Source: an uncultured Planctomycetota bacterium
Lineage (GTDB): Bacteria > Planctomycetota > Phycisphaerae > UBA1845 > Fen-1342
DNA: 64,000 nucleotides
Assembly: GCA_900696525.1 (NCBI GenBank)
Contig: CAADGL010000012.1
Span: 496,001 to 560,000 of the forward strand
Direction of reading: 5' to 3'
Part shown: positions 25,132-34,188 of the stretch, piece after piece
How positions within the stretch are numbered: position 1 is the first letter of the stretch
How the letters are laid out: every line of letters starts with the position of its first letter
The notes under the pieces: model-generated
Told to the model about the DNA's origin: nothing
The model's input: only the letters and a program-made list of their open reading frames with translations
The model's database searches: none
Position numbers and translations under genes: made by a program

Positions 25132-26220
25132 ATGAACACCGAGATCATGGGACCAACGCCTACCAGGCGTCGCGCCGCGCAACATCTGGCGCGCACGGCG
25201 CTCGTCGCGCTGGCCTGCGTTTCTCACGTCCGCGCGGGCGAGACCGCGGAGCCCGAGACCTGCTCACTTGCCCTGCGGCCCCACGTGACGCTCGAGGCCG
25301 ATCGCGTCACGCTCGCGGACGTGCTGAACCTCGCCGACGCCGACGCCGCGCTCGCCGGCGAGATTGCCGAGTTGCCGCTGCGCGAGGGCCTGTCACCCGG
25401 GCGGATCACGATCGGGCACGCCGAGGTGATCGCGCGGCTCGACGAGCTGGGCGTGAACCTGGCGCGCGTGCTCGTCGGCGGTGCGCTCGAGTGCGCCGTC
25501 ACGCTCGTGCCGCCCGCGGCACCCGAGCCCGAGCCCGCGGCGCCGCGCCCGACCCCCGCCTGGCGCCGGAGCGTGCCGGGCGCCAGCCTCACGCTCGGCG
25601 ATGCGCTGCGCGAGTACATCCGCGGCGAGCTGTCCGCCATCGGCGGCGACGCCGAGATCGTCTTCGATCGCGCCAGCGACGAAGTGCTGCGGCTGGGCGC
25701 GCCGTACGCGTTCAGCATTCGTCCGGCGGACCGCGCGAAACTGGGGCTGCGCGGCTTCCAGGTCACGCTGCGCCGCGACGGCCGCAGCGAGCGCGTCGTG
25801 CACGTGACCGCGCGCATCCGCCTTCTGCGGGACGTGGTGGTCGCCCGCCGGCCACTGAACCGCGGCAATTACGTGCATCCCGACGACCTGATGGTTCAGC
25901 GCCGCGCGTTCGAGCGCGACGGCGAGTTGGGGCTGGTGCGGCCCGACGAGCTGGCCGGCCAGCAGGTGCGAAACTACGTCCCGGTCGGACAGATGCTCAC
26001 GCGCGACGACCTCAAGGCCGTTGACATGGTGACGCGCGCCCAGCGGGTCCGCGTCACCAGCGGCGGCGCCGGGGTCAGCCTCGAGCTCAACGGCGTCGCC
26101 CTCGAGAGCGGCGCGCTGGGCGACACCATCCGCGTCCGTCTCGGCGAATCGCGCACAGATCGCCGCACCGTCCGTGGCGTCGTCACGGGTTTTGGAATCA
26201 TTCGACTTCTGGAGGGCTGA
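25132..26220 (+). CDS. flgA: flagella basal body P-ring formation protein FlgA
   Basis: Periplasmic chaperone for FlgI P-ring assembly. The 362-residue protein is longer than the E. coli form. A signal-peptide-like stretch (about residues 18-37, ALVALACVSHVRAG) precedes the first domain; a Pro/Glu linker lies near 130-145; the SAF-type domain (VVVARRPLNRGNYVHPDDLMVQRRAFERD, then LAGQQVRNYVPVGQMLTRDDL) and the terminal beta domain (VRVTSGGAGVSLELNGVALESGALGDTIRVR) are characteristic. The extra N-terminal domain is unusual but seen in other planctomycete-like FlgA proteins, to my recollection. Its stop is followed closely by flgH. Confidence 0.9.
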   Translation: MNTEIMGPTPTRRRAAQHLARTALVALACVSHVRAGETAEPETCSLALRPHVTLEADRVTLADVLNLADADAALAGEIAELPLREGLSPGRITIGHAEVIARLDELGVNLARVLVGGALECAVTLVPPAAPEPEPAAPRPTPAWRRSVPGASLTLGDALREYIRGELSAIGGDAEIVFDRASDEVLRLGAPYAFSIRPADRAKLGLRGFQVTLRRDGRSERVVHVTARIRLLRDVVVARRPLNRGNYVHPDDLMVQRRAFERDGELGLVRPDELAGQQVRNYVPVGQMLTRDDLKAVDMVTRAQRVRVTSGGAGVSLELNGVALESGALGDTIRVRLGESRTDRRTVRGVVTGFGIIRLLEG

Positions 26221-26225
26221 CGCTC

Positions 26226-26981
26226 ATGTTGCCGTCACTCGCACGCGTCCTCGCCGGATTATCGCTCGCGACGGGGCTGGTCGCCGTCGCCGCCGCGCAG
26301 AGCAACTCGCTGCTGCACGGCCCGTCGCGGCCGGAGGCGCGCCCGCCACAGCCTGCCGGGGTCGTGCCGGACGTTGTGCTGGGTGGGGCGGCGCCGGCGC
26401 CGGCGGTGGATGAGCGTCCGAAGAACCGGGTGCTGCTGGCGCTGTCGCCGATCGCGGTGGCGCAGCCGAAGCCGCGCAAGATCCAGGTGAACGACCTGGT
26501 GAACATCATTGTTCGCGAGGACAAGCGCAGCGTGAGCGACGCGAAGCTCAAGAGCGACAAGAAGTGGGAGCTGGATTCGGAGCTGAAGAAGTGGTTCCGG
26601 CTGAACCCGGAAGACCATCTGGTCGCGCAGACCTTCAACCCGACGCCGGGCGCCGAGTTCGATTTCGAGAACAAGTACAGCGGCTCCGGCAAGGTGGACC
26701 GCACCGACTCGCTGGCGATGCGCATCCAGGCGATGGTGATCGACGTCAAGCCCAACGGCAATCTCGTTCTCGAAGCCAAGAAGCGCATCCGCACCGACGA
26801 GGAAGAGCAGATCATGACGCTCACCGGCACCTGCCGCAGTGAAGACGTCACGCCGCAGAACACCGTCCTCAGCTCGCAGGTCGCCGACGTGGTGATCGAC
26901 ACGCAGCACACGGGCGCGGCCCGCGACGCCGCGCGCCGCGGCTGGCTGATGCGCGCCTTTGACTTCCTGAGGCCGTTCTGA
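26226..26981 (+). CDS. flgH: flagellar L-ring protein FlgH
   Basis: Outer-membrane ring subunit around the rod. Its 251 residues open with a signal peptide (about 1-21, LSLATGLVAVAAAQ) without a clear lipobox Cys, unlike the lipoprotein FlgH of enterobacteria. The family region follows: KIQVNDLVNIIVREDKRSVSDAKLK, FENKYSGSGKVDRTDSLAMRIQAMV, VLEAKKRIRTDEEEQIMTLTGTCR and EDVTPQNTVLSSQVADVVI. GGAGGGCTGA at the end of flgA gives the ribosome binding site. The presence of FlgH shows that the organism has an outer membrane. Confidence 0.93.
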   Translation: MLPSLARVLAGLSLATGLVAVAAAQSNSLLHGPSRPEARPPQPAGVVPDVVLGGAAPAPAVDERPKNRVLLALSPIAVAQPKPRKIQVNDLVNIIVREDKRSVSDAKLKSDKKWELDSELKKWFRLNPEDHLVAQTFNPTPGAEFDFENKYSGSGKVDRTDSLAMRIQAMVIDVKPNGNLVLEAKKRIRTDEEEQIMTLTGTCRSEDVTPQNTVLSSQVADVVIDTQHTGAARDAARRGWLMRAFDFLRPF

Positions 26982-27010
26982 GCACTCGTGAAACACCAGG
27001 TGACCGTCTC

Positions 27011-28153
27011 ATGAGAAGCGAAATGACGCAGACCACGAGCAACGCCCGCGACCGGCGCCGCCGCTGCACGCTCGCGGCGCTGGCCGGCCTGGTGCTTGCG
27101 AGCGCCGCGCCCGGCCTGGGCCAGGTGCGCGTGCAGGACGTCGCCCGCCTCCAGGGCCAGCGCACCAATCCGCTCATGGGCTACGGCCTCGTCGTCGGGC
27201 TCGAAGGCACGGGTGACGGCGGCAAGAACGTCGTCACCATGCGGGCCCTCATGCAGATGCACCAGCGCTTCGCGCAGCCCGTCGTCGCGCCCGAGGAGCT
27301 GAAGAACAACAAGAGCGTCGCGCTGGTCGCCGTCACGGCCGAAGTCCCCGAATTCGGGGCGCGCGAGGGCCAGACGCTCGACGTTCGCATCGCGGCGCTC
27401 GGCGAAGCCCGAAGCCTGAAGGGCGGCACGCTGCTGGTCACGCCGCTGCAATACGCGCTCTTCGACCCCGACCGGCTCGAAACGCAGCAGATCATCGCCC
27501 TCGCCTCGGGACGCGTCGAAACCAGCGAGGACGGCGCGGCGACCAGCGGCGTCATCCGCTCCGGCGCGGTCCTCGAACAGGACTTCTTCTACAACTTCAT
27601 CGACAACGGCCAGGTCACGCTCGTGCTCGACGACGCGCACGCCGGCTATCCCATGGCGCACGCCGTCGCCCGCGCCATCAACACCGAGCTCGCCCGGCCG
27701 TCCGAGGAACGCCGGGCCGGCCGGCAGATCGTCGTCCGCGAGGACATCGCCACGGCGATCGGCCCGCGCAACGTCGTCGTGCGCATTCCGGCGTACGAGC
27801 TCGCCGGTCCGGCGAACTACATCCGCAGCGTGCTGCGCGCGGTGATCTTCGAGCTGCCCGAGCAGCAGGCCCGCGTCACCATCAACAAGGCCAGCCGCCA
27901 GGTCGTCCTCAGCGGCAACGTCACGATCGCACCCACGATTCTCTACGTCCCCGGCATGGGCAGCGTCTCCCTCGGCGGCAAGCCCGCCGAGAGCGCGAAC
28001 GAGCCCGGCCAGGCCGCCGGCGCGCCCGTGCAGCTCGATGAGCTGCTGCGGCTGATGACCCAGGCCGCCGTGCCGCCGGCGCAGGTCGTGCGCGCGATCG
28101 AAGACCTTCATCGCAGCGGCGCTTTGCGCGCCCAACTGGTGTACCGTGATTGA
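27011..28153 (+). CDS. flgI: flagellar P-ring protein FlgI
   Basis: Periplasmic ring that acts as a bushing for the rod in peptidoglycan. It has 380 residues, a signal peptide (about 18-38, AALAGLVLASAAPGLGQ) and the mature start VRVQDVARLQGQRTNPLMGYGLVVGLEGTGDGG, which is the family signature. The usual ALVAVTAEVPEFGAREGQTLDV and GGTLLVTPL segments follow. A Pro/Ala-rich stretch is seen near 315-330. Its stop overlaps the start of the rod-binding gene. Confidence 0.95.
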   Translation: MRSEMTQTTSNARDRRRRCTLAALAGLVLASAAPGLGQVRVQDVARLQGQRTNPLMGYGLVVGLEGTGDGGKNVVTMRALMQMHQRFAQPVVAPEELKNNKSVALVAVTAEVPEFGAREGQTLDVRIAALGEARSLKGGTLLVTPLQYALFDPDRLETQQIIALASGRVETSEDGAATSGVIRSGAVLEQDFFYNFIDNGQVTLVLDDAHAGYPMAHAVARAINTELARPSEERRAGRQIVVREDIATAIGPRNVVVRIPAYELAGPANYIRSVLRAVIFELPEQQARVTINKASRQVVLSGNVTIAPTILYVPGMGSVSLGGKPAESANEPGQAAGAPVQLDELLRLMTQAAVPPAQVVRAIEDLHRSGALRAQLVYRD

Positions 28154-28691
28154 CACTGTATCCGGCATCGGCGCCGTCGCCCGCGGCGGCCTGGCGAACT
28201 CCGTCGCGGCCCTGCCGGCCGATGCGCGCCAGCAGCTCGCCGCCACGGCGCGGCTCGGACGTCGCGCCGCCGCCGGCGGCGACGCCGCGCTAAGGCAAAC
28301 GGCTACCCAACTGGTCTCGCAGCTCTTCTTTCAGCCGCTGCTGGCCGAGATGCGCAAGCTGCCCTTCGGCGGACCCGGCGCGGACGGCGGCCGTGGCGAG
28401 GAAGTCTTCGGCGAGCAGCTCGATCTGCGCGTCGCTGACGCGGTGGCCGGCGCCAGCGGCGGATCGCTGAAGCGCACGATCGTTCGCGCGATCCGCAAGC
28501 AGCCATCCGAGATCGAGCGAGCGGCGGCCTCGCCGCCACCCGCGGGCCAGGCTCAGGCGCAGTGGCCGACGTGGGAGAGCCTGCGAAGGCAGGCTCGCGC
28601 CGAGGTGCTCGTGACGGGTCGCGAGGTGCTCGATGGGTTGCGCGACGAAGTGACTGACATGCCGGCCGCCGGCACAGGAGCGCGCGCTTGA
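28146..28691 (+). CDS. flgJ: rod-binding protein (FlgJ N-terminal type)
   Basis: A 181-residue protein corresponding to the rod-scaffolding half of FlgJ, containing LRQTATQLVSQLFFQPLLAEMRKLPFGGPGADGGRGEEVFGEQLDLRVAD, which matches the SLF-F-MRK pattern of the rod-binding domain. The peptidoglycan-hydrolase (SLT or glucosaminidase) half is absent, so another lytic enzyme must open the wall. It starts with GTG overlapping the flgI end by 8 bases, and its stop overlaps the next gene by 4 bases (TTGA). Confidence 0.8.
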   Translation: MIDTVSGIGAVARGGLANSVAALPADARQQLAATARLGRRAAAGGDAALRQTATQLVSQLFFQPLLAEMRKLPFGGPGADGGRGEEVFGEQLDLRVADAVAGASGGSLKRTIVRAIRKQPSEIERAAASPPPAGQAQAQWPTWESLRRQARAEVLVTGREVLDGLRDEVTDMPAAGTGARA

Positions 28692-29227
28692 CTCCCACGT
28701 TGCGATTGCATGCGGCCTCGGACGCGCTGGACGCGGCCACGCGCGACCTGCTGGACGTTCTGACGCTGACGCAGGCGCAGACGCGCGAGCTGCTGGTGCT
28801 GAGCGAGCGCAAGCTGGCGGCGTTGCGGAAGGCGGACGCGACGGTTCTGCGCGACTGTGCCCGGCAGGAGGAGGAGGCCCTGGCACGGATGCAGCGGACG
28901 ACGACGGCGCGGCGCGCGGTCCTTGCGCGGCTGGCGCAGCTTGTACGCGAGCCGTCGCTGGTCTCGGCTTCGGTATCCGAGCTGGCCGACCGCCTGCCCG
29001 AGCCGTTGGGATCGGCCCTGCGGGCCCGCAGCGTGCCTTTGCGAGAGCTGGCGCTGCAATTGGCGGAAAGAAACCAGCTCACGGCCCGCGTGGCACGCAA
29101 TCTGCATCAGCACATTCGCGCCGTGCTCGCGACGCTCGCGGAGCCGCAGCACGACGCGGCGCTCTACGGGCGCAACGGCGAGACGGCGACGACGCCGTCC
29201 CGCGGCTGGATCGACGCAACGGGCTGA
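28688..29227 (+). CDS. flgN: FlgN-type flagellar chaperone
   Basis: A 179-residue, largely alpha-helical protein with a TTG start overlapping the rod-binding gene. The helical, Leu- and Glu/Arg-rich sequence (LLDVLTLTQAQTRELLVLSERKLAALRKAD) resembles FlgN, the chaperone for hook-filament junction proteins FlgK and FlgL. The position immediately before flgK and flgL is the strongest argument. The sequence itself is poorly conserved, so the call depends on the context. The C-terminus is rich in Thr and Arg. Confidence 0.75.
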   Translation: MTPTLRLHAASDALDAATRDLLDVLTLTQAQTRELLVLSERKLAALRKADATVLRDCARQEEEALARMQRTTTARRAVLARLAQLVREPSLVSASVSELADRLPEPLGSALRARSVPLRELALQLAERNQLTARVARNLHQHIRAVLATLAEPQHDAALYGRNGETATTPSRGWIDATG

Positions 29228-29290
29228 GAAAGCGGCCGACGGAGGCTGCGGTCCGTTTCGACGCACCGGAAGCAAGCAGGAAACGTGGCG

Positions 29291-31000
29291 ATGCTTGGCG
29301 CATCATTTCAGATCGGGCGCAGCGCGTTGGCGGCCTATCAGGCGGCGCTTGCCGTCTCGGGCCAGAACATCGCGAACCTGGCCAACCCCGACTACGCGCG
29401 CCAGACCGGCCGTCTCTCGGCGCTGACCGGCGGCCCGGTGCTCGGCGGCGTGGCGCCGGGCGGCGGCGTGCGCCTGGGCGACCTGCGCCGCCATGTCGAC
29501 GAGGCCGTCGAAGCACGTCTGCGCCTGGCCAATGGCCAGTTGAACGCCAACCTGCTGATCTCGGGCGCACTCGGGCAGACCGAGGCAATCTACAACGAGC
29601 TAACCGACCAGGACGTCTCCACGCAGCTCTCGGACTTGCTCGCCGGGTTCAGCCAGCTTCAGGCGGCGCCGAACGAAGTCAGCCAGCGAAACCTGCTGGT
29701 CGCCTCCGCCGACGGCCTCATCAGCTCCTTCCGCCGCCAGCGCAGCGGCGTCCAGCAGCAGGTGATGGACCTCAATCGCCAGGCGAAGGCGGCGGTCGAC
29801 CGCGCCAGCCGCATCACCGAGGAGATCGCCAGGCTGAACGTGGACATCGTGGCGGCGGAGTCTGACGGCGTCACGGTGTCGGGCGCGTTGCGCGACCGGC
29901 GCGACGCGCTGCTGCGCGAGCTCTCCGGCTACATGGACGTGCGCGTCCGCGAGCAGGAGAACGGCTCGATCAACGTGTACGTCGGCAGCGAGCCGCTGGT
30001 GCAGTTCAACCGTTCGCGCGGGCTCGTCGTCGAGACGCAGCTCCAGGACGGCCTCGAGCTGGCGCGCATCCGCTTCGCCGACGACCGCGGGCTGGTCAAC
30101 GTCAGCCAGGGCAGCCTGGCCGGAATCCTCCGCGCCCGCGACCGCTACATGGTCGAGCAGATTCAGCGCCTCGACCAGCTCGCGCACGGACTCATCTACG
30201 AGGTGAATCGCATTCACTCCTGCGGCGTCGGCCTCGTCGGCTACGACAGCCTCCAGAGCCGCTACGCCGTCCAGGACGCGTTTGCGCCGCTCGATTCCGC
30301 CGCCGCCGGCCTGCCCTTTCCGCTCCAGAACGGCACCCTGCTGGTCAAGGTGCGCGACGGCAACAGCGGCCAGGTCATCACGCGGCAGATCGAAATCGAC
30401 CTCGACGGGCTCGGTGGCAACGACACGACTCTGGCGACGCTCGCCGCCGACCTCGACGCCGTCCCGGGCATCCGCGCCCGCGTGCTGGCTGACAACCGGC
30501 TTCAGATCGACGCCGACGGCGGGCGCGAGTTCTGGTTCGCCGAGGACAGCTCGGGCGCCCTGGCGGCGCTTGGCGTGGCGTCGTTCTTCACGGGCACCAA
30601 CGCCGCCGACATCGACATCGATCCGAACATCCGTGCGGACGTGCGCCGCATCGCCACGTCGGCGAGCGGCAACCTGCTGGACGGCGGGATCGCCGGGCTG
30701 CTGGCCGGCCTGGCCAGCCCCGAGCGCACGAGCGCTCTGCTGAACAACCAGAGCATTCAGAACTTCCATGCCAGCTCGATGGAGCGCCTCGCCGTTCAGG
30801 CCGCGGCCGCGCGCGGCGACGCCGAGTCGGCGGACGCGATCCACCAGGCGCTGCTGGCGCAGCGCGAGTCGATCAGCGGCGTGAATCTGGACGAGGAGGC
30901 GGTGAACCTGGCGCAGTACGAGCGCGCCTACCAGGGCGCGGCGCGCTACATCAGCGTGCTGGACAACCTGACCATGGAGCTGCTGGCCCTGGTGCGCTGA
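29291..31000 (+). CDS. flgK: flagellar hook-associated protein 1, FlgK
   Basis: First junction protein between hook and filament. The 569-residue protein has N-terminal MLGASFQIGRSALAAYQAA and ISGQN-like VSGQNIANLANPDYARQ, coiled segments QLSDLLAGFSQLQAAPNEVSQRN, and the C-terminal helix INLDEEAVNLAQYERAYQGAARYIS-type end (here GVNLDEEAVNLAQYERAYQG) that pairs with the N-terminal helix in the axial core. AGGA lies 9 bases before the ATG at 29291; a GTG 6 bases upstream would add two residues but leaves only a 3-base spacer. A 57-base gap precedes it. Confidence 0.93.
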   Translation: MLGASFQIGRSALAAYQAALAVSGQNIANLANPDYARQTGRLSALTGGPVLGGVAPGGGVRLGDLRRHVDEAVEARLRLANGQLNANLLISGALGQTEAIYNELTDQDVSTQLSDLLAGFSQLQAAPNEVSQRNLLVASADGLISSFRRQRSGVQQQVMDLNRQAKAAVDRASRITEEIARLNVDIVAAESDGVTVSGALRDRRDALLRELSGYMDVRVREQENGSINVYVGSEPLVQFNRSRGLVVETQLQDGLELARIRFADDRGLVNVSQGSLAGILRARDRYMVEQIQRLDQLAHGLIYEVNRIHSCGVGLVGYDSLQSRYAVQDAFAPLDSAAAGLPFPLQNGTLLVKVRDGNSGQVITRQIEIDLDGLGGNDTTLATLAADLDAVPGIRARVLADNRLQIDADGGREFWFAEDSSGALAALGVASFFTGTNAADIDIDPNIRADVRRIATSASGNLLDGGIAGLLAGLASPERTSALLNNQSIQNFHASSMERLAVQAAAARGDAESADAIHQALLAQRESISGVNLDEEAVNLAQYERAYQGAARYISVLDNLTMELLALVR

Positions 31001-31033
31001 GCACCGAACCGGAACCGAGCACTGAGCACTGAC

Positions 31034-32962
31034 ATGAGCGTTCAACCGATCAACGTCGCCCGCATCAGCCAGAACCTGCAAACGCAGCGACTGCTGAGCA
31101 GCGTGCGCGCCAGCCAGCTCAGCCTGTTCCGCTCGCAGAACCAGCTCGCGACCGGCCTGCGCTTCCAGACGCTCAGCGAAGACCCCGTCCGCGGCGAGGC
31201 CGTGCTCGAACTTGACGCCCGCCTCGACCGCCTCGGCGCCGTCGCAAACAACGTCCGGACGGCGGGCGACGTGCTGGCCGCTGGCGAGGCCGCCATGCAG
31301 CAGGCCATCGACCTCGTGCGCGAGGCCCACAACCTCGCGCTCCAGGCCGCCAGCGACTCGACCACCGCCGACGAACGCGCCGCGCTCGCCATCGCCGTCG
31401 ATTCGCTCATCGAGCAGACCGTCGCCATCGCCAACCGCCGCCACATGGACGGCGCCCTCTTCAGCGGCCACCAGGGACCCGTCAATCCGTTCGAGCAGCT
31501 CGCCAACGGCGTCCTGTTCCGCGGCGACGACGGCCGGCGAACGACCGTGCTCGACACCGATCTCTCCAGCGACTTCTTCACGATCTCCGGCAGCGAGTTC
31601 TTCCACGCCGTCTCGAGCGGCGTCCGCGGGTTCGTCGACCTCGACCCGGCGCTCTCGCTCGACACGCGCATCATCGACCTCGAAGGCGCCAATGGCGTGG
31701 GCGTCACGCTGGGCACGATCATCGTCACTAACGGCGCGCAGTCTGCGCTCGTCGATCTCAGCCACGCCGCCACCGTCGGCGACGTCATCGACCGGCTGAA
31801 CGCCGACCTGCCCCCGCCGCTCGTCGCCGCGATCAATGCGACCTCCATCGCCATTCAGTCCGCCGACAGCTCGCCGGTCCAGATCCAGATCATGGACATC
31901 CCCGGCGGCCGCACGGCGGCCGATCTCGGCCTGCTGGCGCTCAATCCGTTGCCCAGCGTCGTCGGTCAGGACCTCAATCCACGCCTGACGCCGCGCACGC
32001 GCTTGGCGCAGCTGCTCGGCGGCGCGGGGGTCGATCTGAGCACGGGCTTCACGGTTCGCAACGGCGACAAGGCCGTCCGCTTCGATTTCAGCGGCGCCGA
32101 GACCATCGAAGACGTGCTCAACGCGCTCAATCACTCCGACGTGCGCGTCTGGGCGCGCATTGCCGCCGACGGCCGGCGGATCGAGGTCCAGAACCGCGTC
32201 TCCGGGACGGCGCTGTCGATCGAGGAGAACGGCGGGCAGGCGGCGACGGCGCTGGGCATCCGCTCGCTTTATTCCGGAACGCGCCTGGGCGAGCTCAACG
32301 AGGGCCGTGGCGTGACGACCGTGGCCGGCGACGACTTCCGCATCTCCACCGCCGACGGCACGCTCATCGACGTTGATCTCGACGACGTCGACCTGGCCAA
32401 CGGCAGCCTTCAGGACGTGATCGACCTGATCAATCAGCGGGGCGGCGGCGCCGTGACGGCGGGGCTCAACGCCAGCGGCAACGGCATCACCATCACCGAC
32501 AACACCGTCGGACTGGAAGGCTTCAGCATCACGCGGCTGAACGTCTCGCCGGCGATCGACTGGCTCGGGCTCGACGTGACCGCGACGCAGAACCAGCTCA
32601 TCGGCCGCGACGTCAACCCGATCCGCGTGGATGGGCCGTTCACCGGCATGCTGGAGCTGCGCGACGCGATGCTCGCCGACAGCGTGACCAAGGCGGGCTT
32701 CGCCGGCGAGCGGCTCAATCGCGTGCTGAAGGGAATGCAGGAAGTGCAGGGCCGGCTTTCGGCCAAGGCCGGCGACCTGCTGCGGCGGGCCGAGCGCATC
32801 GAAGTCGAGACCTCGGCGGCGGAGATCCTGCGCAGCGACGTGCGCGACACCGACATGGCCGAAACGATCGTACGTTTTCAGCAGGTGCAGACGGCGCTCC
32901 AGGCGAACTACGCCGCCGCGGCGCGCTCGCTGGGCCTGTCATTGCTGGATTTCCTGCGCTGA
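31034..32962 (+). CDS. flgL: flagellar hook-associated protein 3, FlgL (extended form)
   Basis: Second junction protein. N-terminal D0/D1 (VNVARISQNLQTQRLLSSVRASQ-like sequence, then GLRFQTLSEDPVRGEAVLELDARL) and C-terminal D1/D0 (QVQTALQANYAAAARSLGLSLLDFL) are flagellin-like and match FlgL. At 642 residues it is about twice the E. coli FlgL, because residues about 150-560 form a large variable surface domain containing repeated beta segments such as NGVGVTLGTIIVTNGAQSALVDLS and RLAQLLGGAGVDLSTGFTVRNGDKA. Enlarged FlgL is known from several phyla. Preceded by 33 bases after flgK. Confidence 0.92.
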   Translation: MSVQPINVARISQNLQTQRLLSSVRASQLSLFRSQNQLATGLRFQTLSEDPVRGEAVLELDARLDRLGAVANNVRTAGDVLAAGEAAMQQAIDLVREAHNLALQAASDSTTADERAALAIAVDSLIEQTVAIANRRHMDGALFSGHQGPVNPFEQLANGVLFRGDDGRRTTVLDTDLSSDFFTISGSEFFHAVSSGVRGFVDLDPALSLDTRIIDLEGANGVGVTLGTIIVTNGAQSALVDLSHAATVGDVIDRLNADLPPPLVAAINATSIAIQSADSSPVQIQIMDIPGGRTAADLGLLALNPLPSVVGQDLNPRLTPRTRLAQLLGGAGVDLSTGFTVRNGDKAVRFDFSGAETIEDVLNALNHSDVRVWARIAADGRRIEVQNRVSGTALSIEENGGQAATALGIRSLYSGTRLGELNEGRGVTTVAGDDFRISTADGTLIDVDLDDVDLANGSLQDVIDLINQRGGGAVTAGLNASGNGITITDNTVGLEGFSITRLNVSPAIDWLGLDVTATQNQLIGRDVNPIRVDGPFTGMLELRDAMLADSVTKAGFAGERLNRVLKGMQEVQGRLSAKAGDLLRRAERIEVETSAAEILRSDVRDTDMAETIVRFQQVQTALQANYAAAARSLGLSLLDFLR

Positions 32963-32968
32963 GTCGCG

Positions 32969-32986
32969 GGCCCGCCGACGCGGGCC
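32969..32986 (+). terminator. hairpin directly after flgL
   Basis: GGCCCGC (32969-32975), loop CGAC, GCGGGCC (32980-32986): a perfect 7-base stem 7 bases after the flgL stop. No T-run follows, so it could be an RNA end-stabiliser or Rho-dependent terminator, or simply a feature of very GC-rich DNA. Confidence 0.4.
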
Positions 32987-33204
32987 GGGCTCGGGGCGGT
33001 CGGGGGCCGGAGGCAGGGAATGGAGGAAGCGGCGGCGCGCGGCGCGGCGGAGTGGCCGGCCCGCTCGCGGCCGATGGTTCGCCCGGGGTTCGGGCGCCGG
33101 CGGGAGCGCCGGGGGCAGCGGACGGTTGCTTGGGCTTTCGACCTGTGGGGTCGGGCCGTCCGCCGGTTCAACCGAGGTGGTACTGCGCCACGGAGCAGGC
33201 AAGC

Positions 33205-33654
33205 ATGCGCATCGAGACGACGAGATTCGGGCCGATCGAGATCAACGCCGACCGGGTGATCACGTTCGCGGACGGGCTGCTCGGGTTTCCGGGCCGGCGG
33301 CGGTTCGCGTTGATCGAGACGACGAATGACGCGGTGTTTTTCTGGCTTCAGTCGGTGGACGACCCGGGCCTGGCGTTCGTGGTCTGCGATCCGCAGGCGT
33401 TCGTGCCCGACTATCGCGCCCAGGTCCGGGCGGACGATCTGCGGCTGCTGGAGATGCGCGATTTGGCGGACTGCCAGGTGTTCGTGATCGTCAACAAGGT
33501 GGACACCTGGCTGACGGCCAACCTGCTTGGTCCGCTGGTGATTGGGGCCGGCTCGCGGCTCGGCCGGCAACTGGTGCTGAGCGACCGGCGCTATACGGTT
33601 CAGCATCGGCTGCGGGATGTCCGCGGGGCATCCGCGGCGGCGAAAACGGCCTAA
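33205..33654 (+). CDS. fliW: flagellar assembly factor FliW
   Basis: Binds flagellin and CsrA in a partner switch: free FliW releases CsrA inhibition of flagellin translation. The 149-residue protein starts MRIETTRFGPIEINADRVITFADGLLGFPG, which is the FliW signature, and has LVIGAGSRLGRQLVLSDRRYTVQHRL at its end. The ATG at 33205 follows GGAGCAGGCAAGC. It is 242 bases downstream from flgL and 210 bases upstream of csrA, in a region containing a separate csrA promoter candidate. Confidence 0.93.
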   Translation: MRIETTRFGPIEINADRVITFADGLLGFPGRRRFALIETTNDAVFFWLQSVDDPGLAFVVCDPQAFVPDYRAQVRADDLRLLEMRDLADCQVFVIVNKVDTWLTANLLGPLVIGAGSRLGRQLVLSDRRYTVQHRLRDVRGASAAAKTA

Positions 33655-33671
33655 CACCAGCGTATCGAGGT

Positions 33672-33700
33672 AGTTGTGGACCCCAGAGGACGGCTATAAT
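33672..33700 (+). promoter_or_regulatory. candidate promoter of csrA (and fliC)
   Basis: A perfect TATAAT at 33695-33700 lies in the fliW-csrA gap; AGTTGT at 33672-33677 lies 17 bases before it, a weak -35. The predicted leader to the csrA ATG is about 160 bases. Confidence 0.45.
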
Positions 33701-33864
33701 GAAACGGGCGGCAGCAAAAAGCCCAGCCAGCGCCAGCGATCATCGGACCGATCTGGTCGCGCCCTCGAGCAGTGCGCCGGGAAGCCAGCACCGGGCCTGT
33801 ACGGGTCTGCAAGCGACGTGTGGCTGCAACCGACGCATCGGCAATATCCAGGAAGGAGCCGCGG

Positions 33865-34107
33865 ATGTTGGTGCTCTCAAGACAACGCGACGAATCGATC
33901 ATGATCGGCGACAATGTGCAGATCACGATCGTCGACATACGCGGGGACAAGGTGCGGCTCGGCATCATGGCCCCCAGCGAGATACCCGTGCATCGCAAGG
34001 AAGTCTACGACGCCATTCAGCGCGAGAACCGCAAGGCGGCCGGCGTCTCGACCAGCGACCTGCCCGAGTCGGCGGTCCCCCCGCCAGCCCCTGGTCCGCG
34101 CGGCTGA
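33865..34107 (+). CDS. csrA: carbon storage regulator CsrA
   Basis: Small RNA-binding homodimer that blocks translation at GGA-containing leaders. An 80-residue protein starts [37 protein letters not shown], fully characteristic, with [13 protein letters not shown] in the helix. The C-terminal 25 residues (from about 56, rich in Ser and Pro) extend the usual 60-70 residue length. AAGGAG lies just upstream of the ATG at 33865. Neighbours fliW and fliC give the complete FliW-CsrA-flagellin switch. Confidence 0.96.
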   Translation: MLVLSRQRDESIMIGDNVQITIVDIRGDKVRLGIMAPSEIPVHRKEVYDAIQRENRKAAGVSTSDLPESAVPPPAPGPRG

Positions 34108-34173
34108 CGCGCGACCTTCGTTTCCTCATTCCGTTTCGGACAACCCGACCCGTTTCCTCAGCCACGAACCGTT

Positions 34174-34181
34174 CAGGGAGG
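34174..34181 (+). promoter_or_regulatory. CsrA-type binding motif overlapping the fliC ribosome binding site
   Basis: CAGGGAGG fits the CANGGANG core of CsrA sites and contains the GGGAGG Shine-Dalgarno sequence, 7 bases before the fliC ATG. Two upstream GTTTCCTCA copies (about 34129 and 34152) carry TCCTC, which could pair with the GAGGA and present the GGA in a loop or sequester it. CsrA repression of flagellin is known for other bacteria; here it is inferred. Confidence 0.5.
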
Positions 34182-34188
34182 ATGGCCA

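Noticed and set aside
29600-32134. A long open frame (844 codons) on the minus strand
   Set aside because: It is antisense to flgK and flgL, which have clear family motifs; its composition is typical of a shadow frame.
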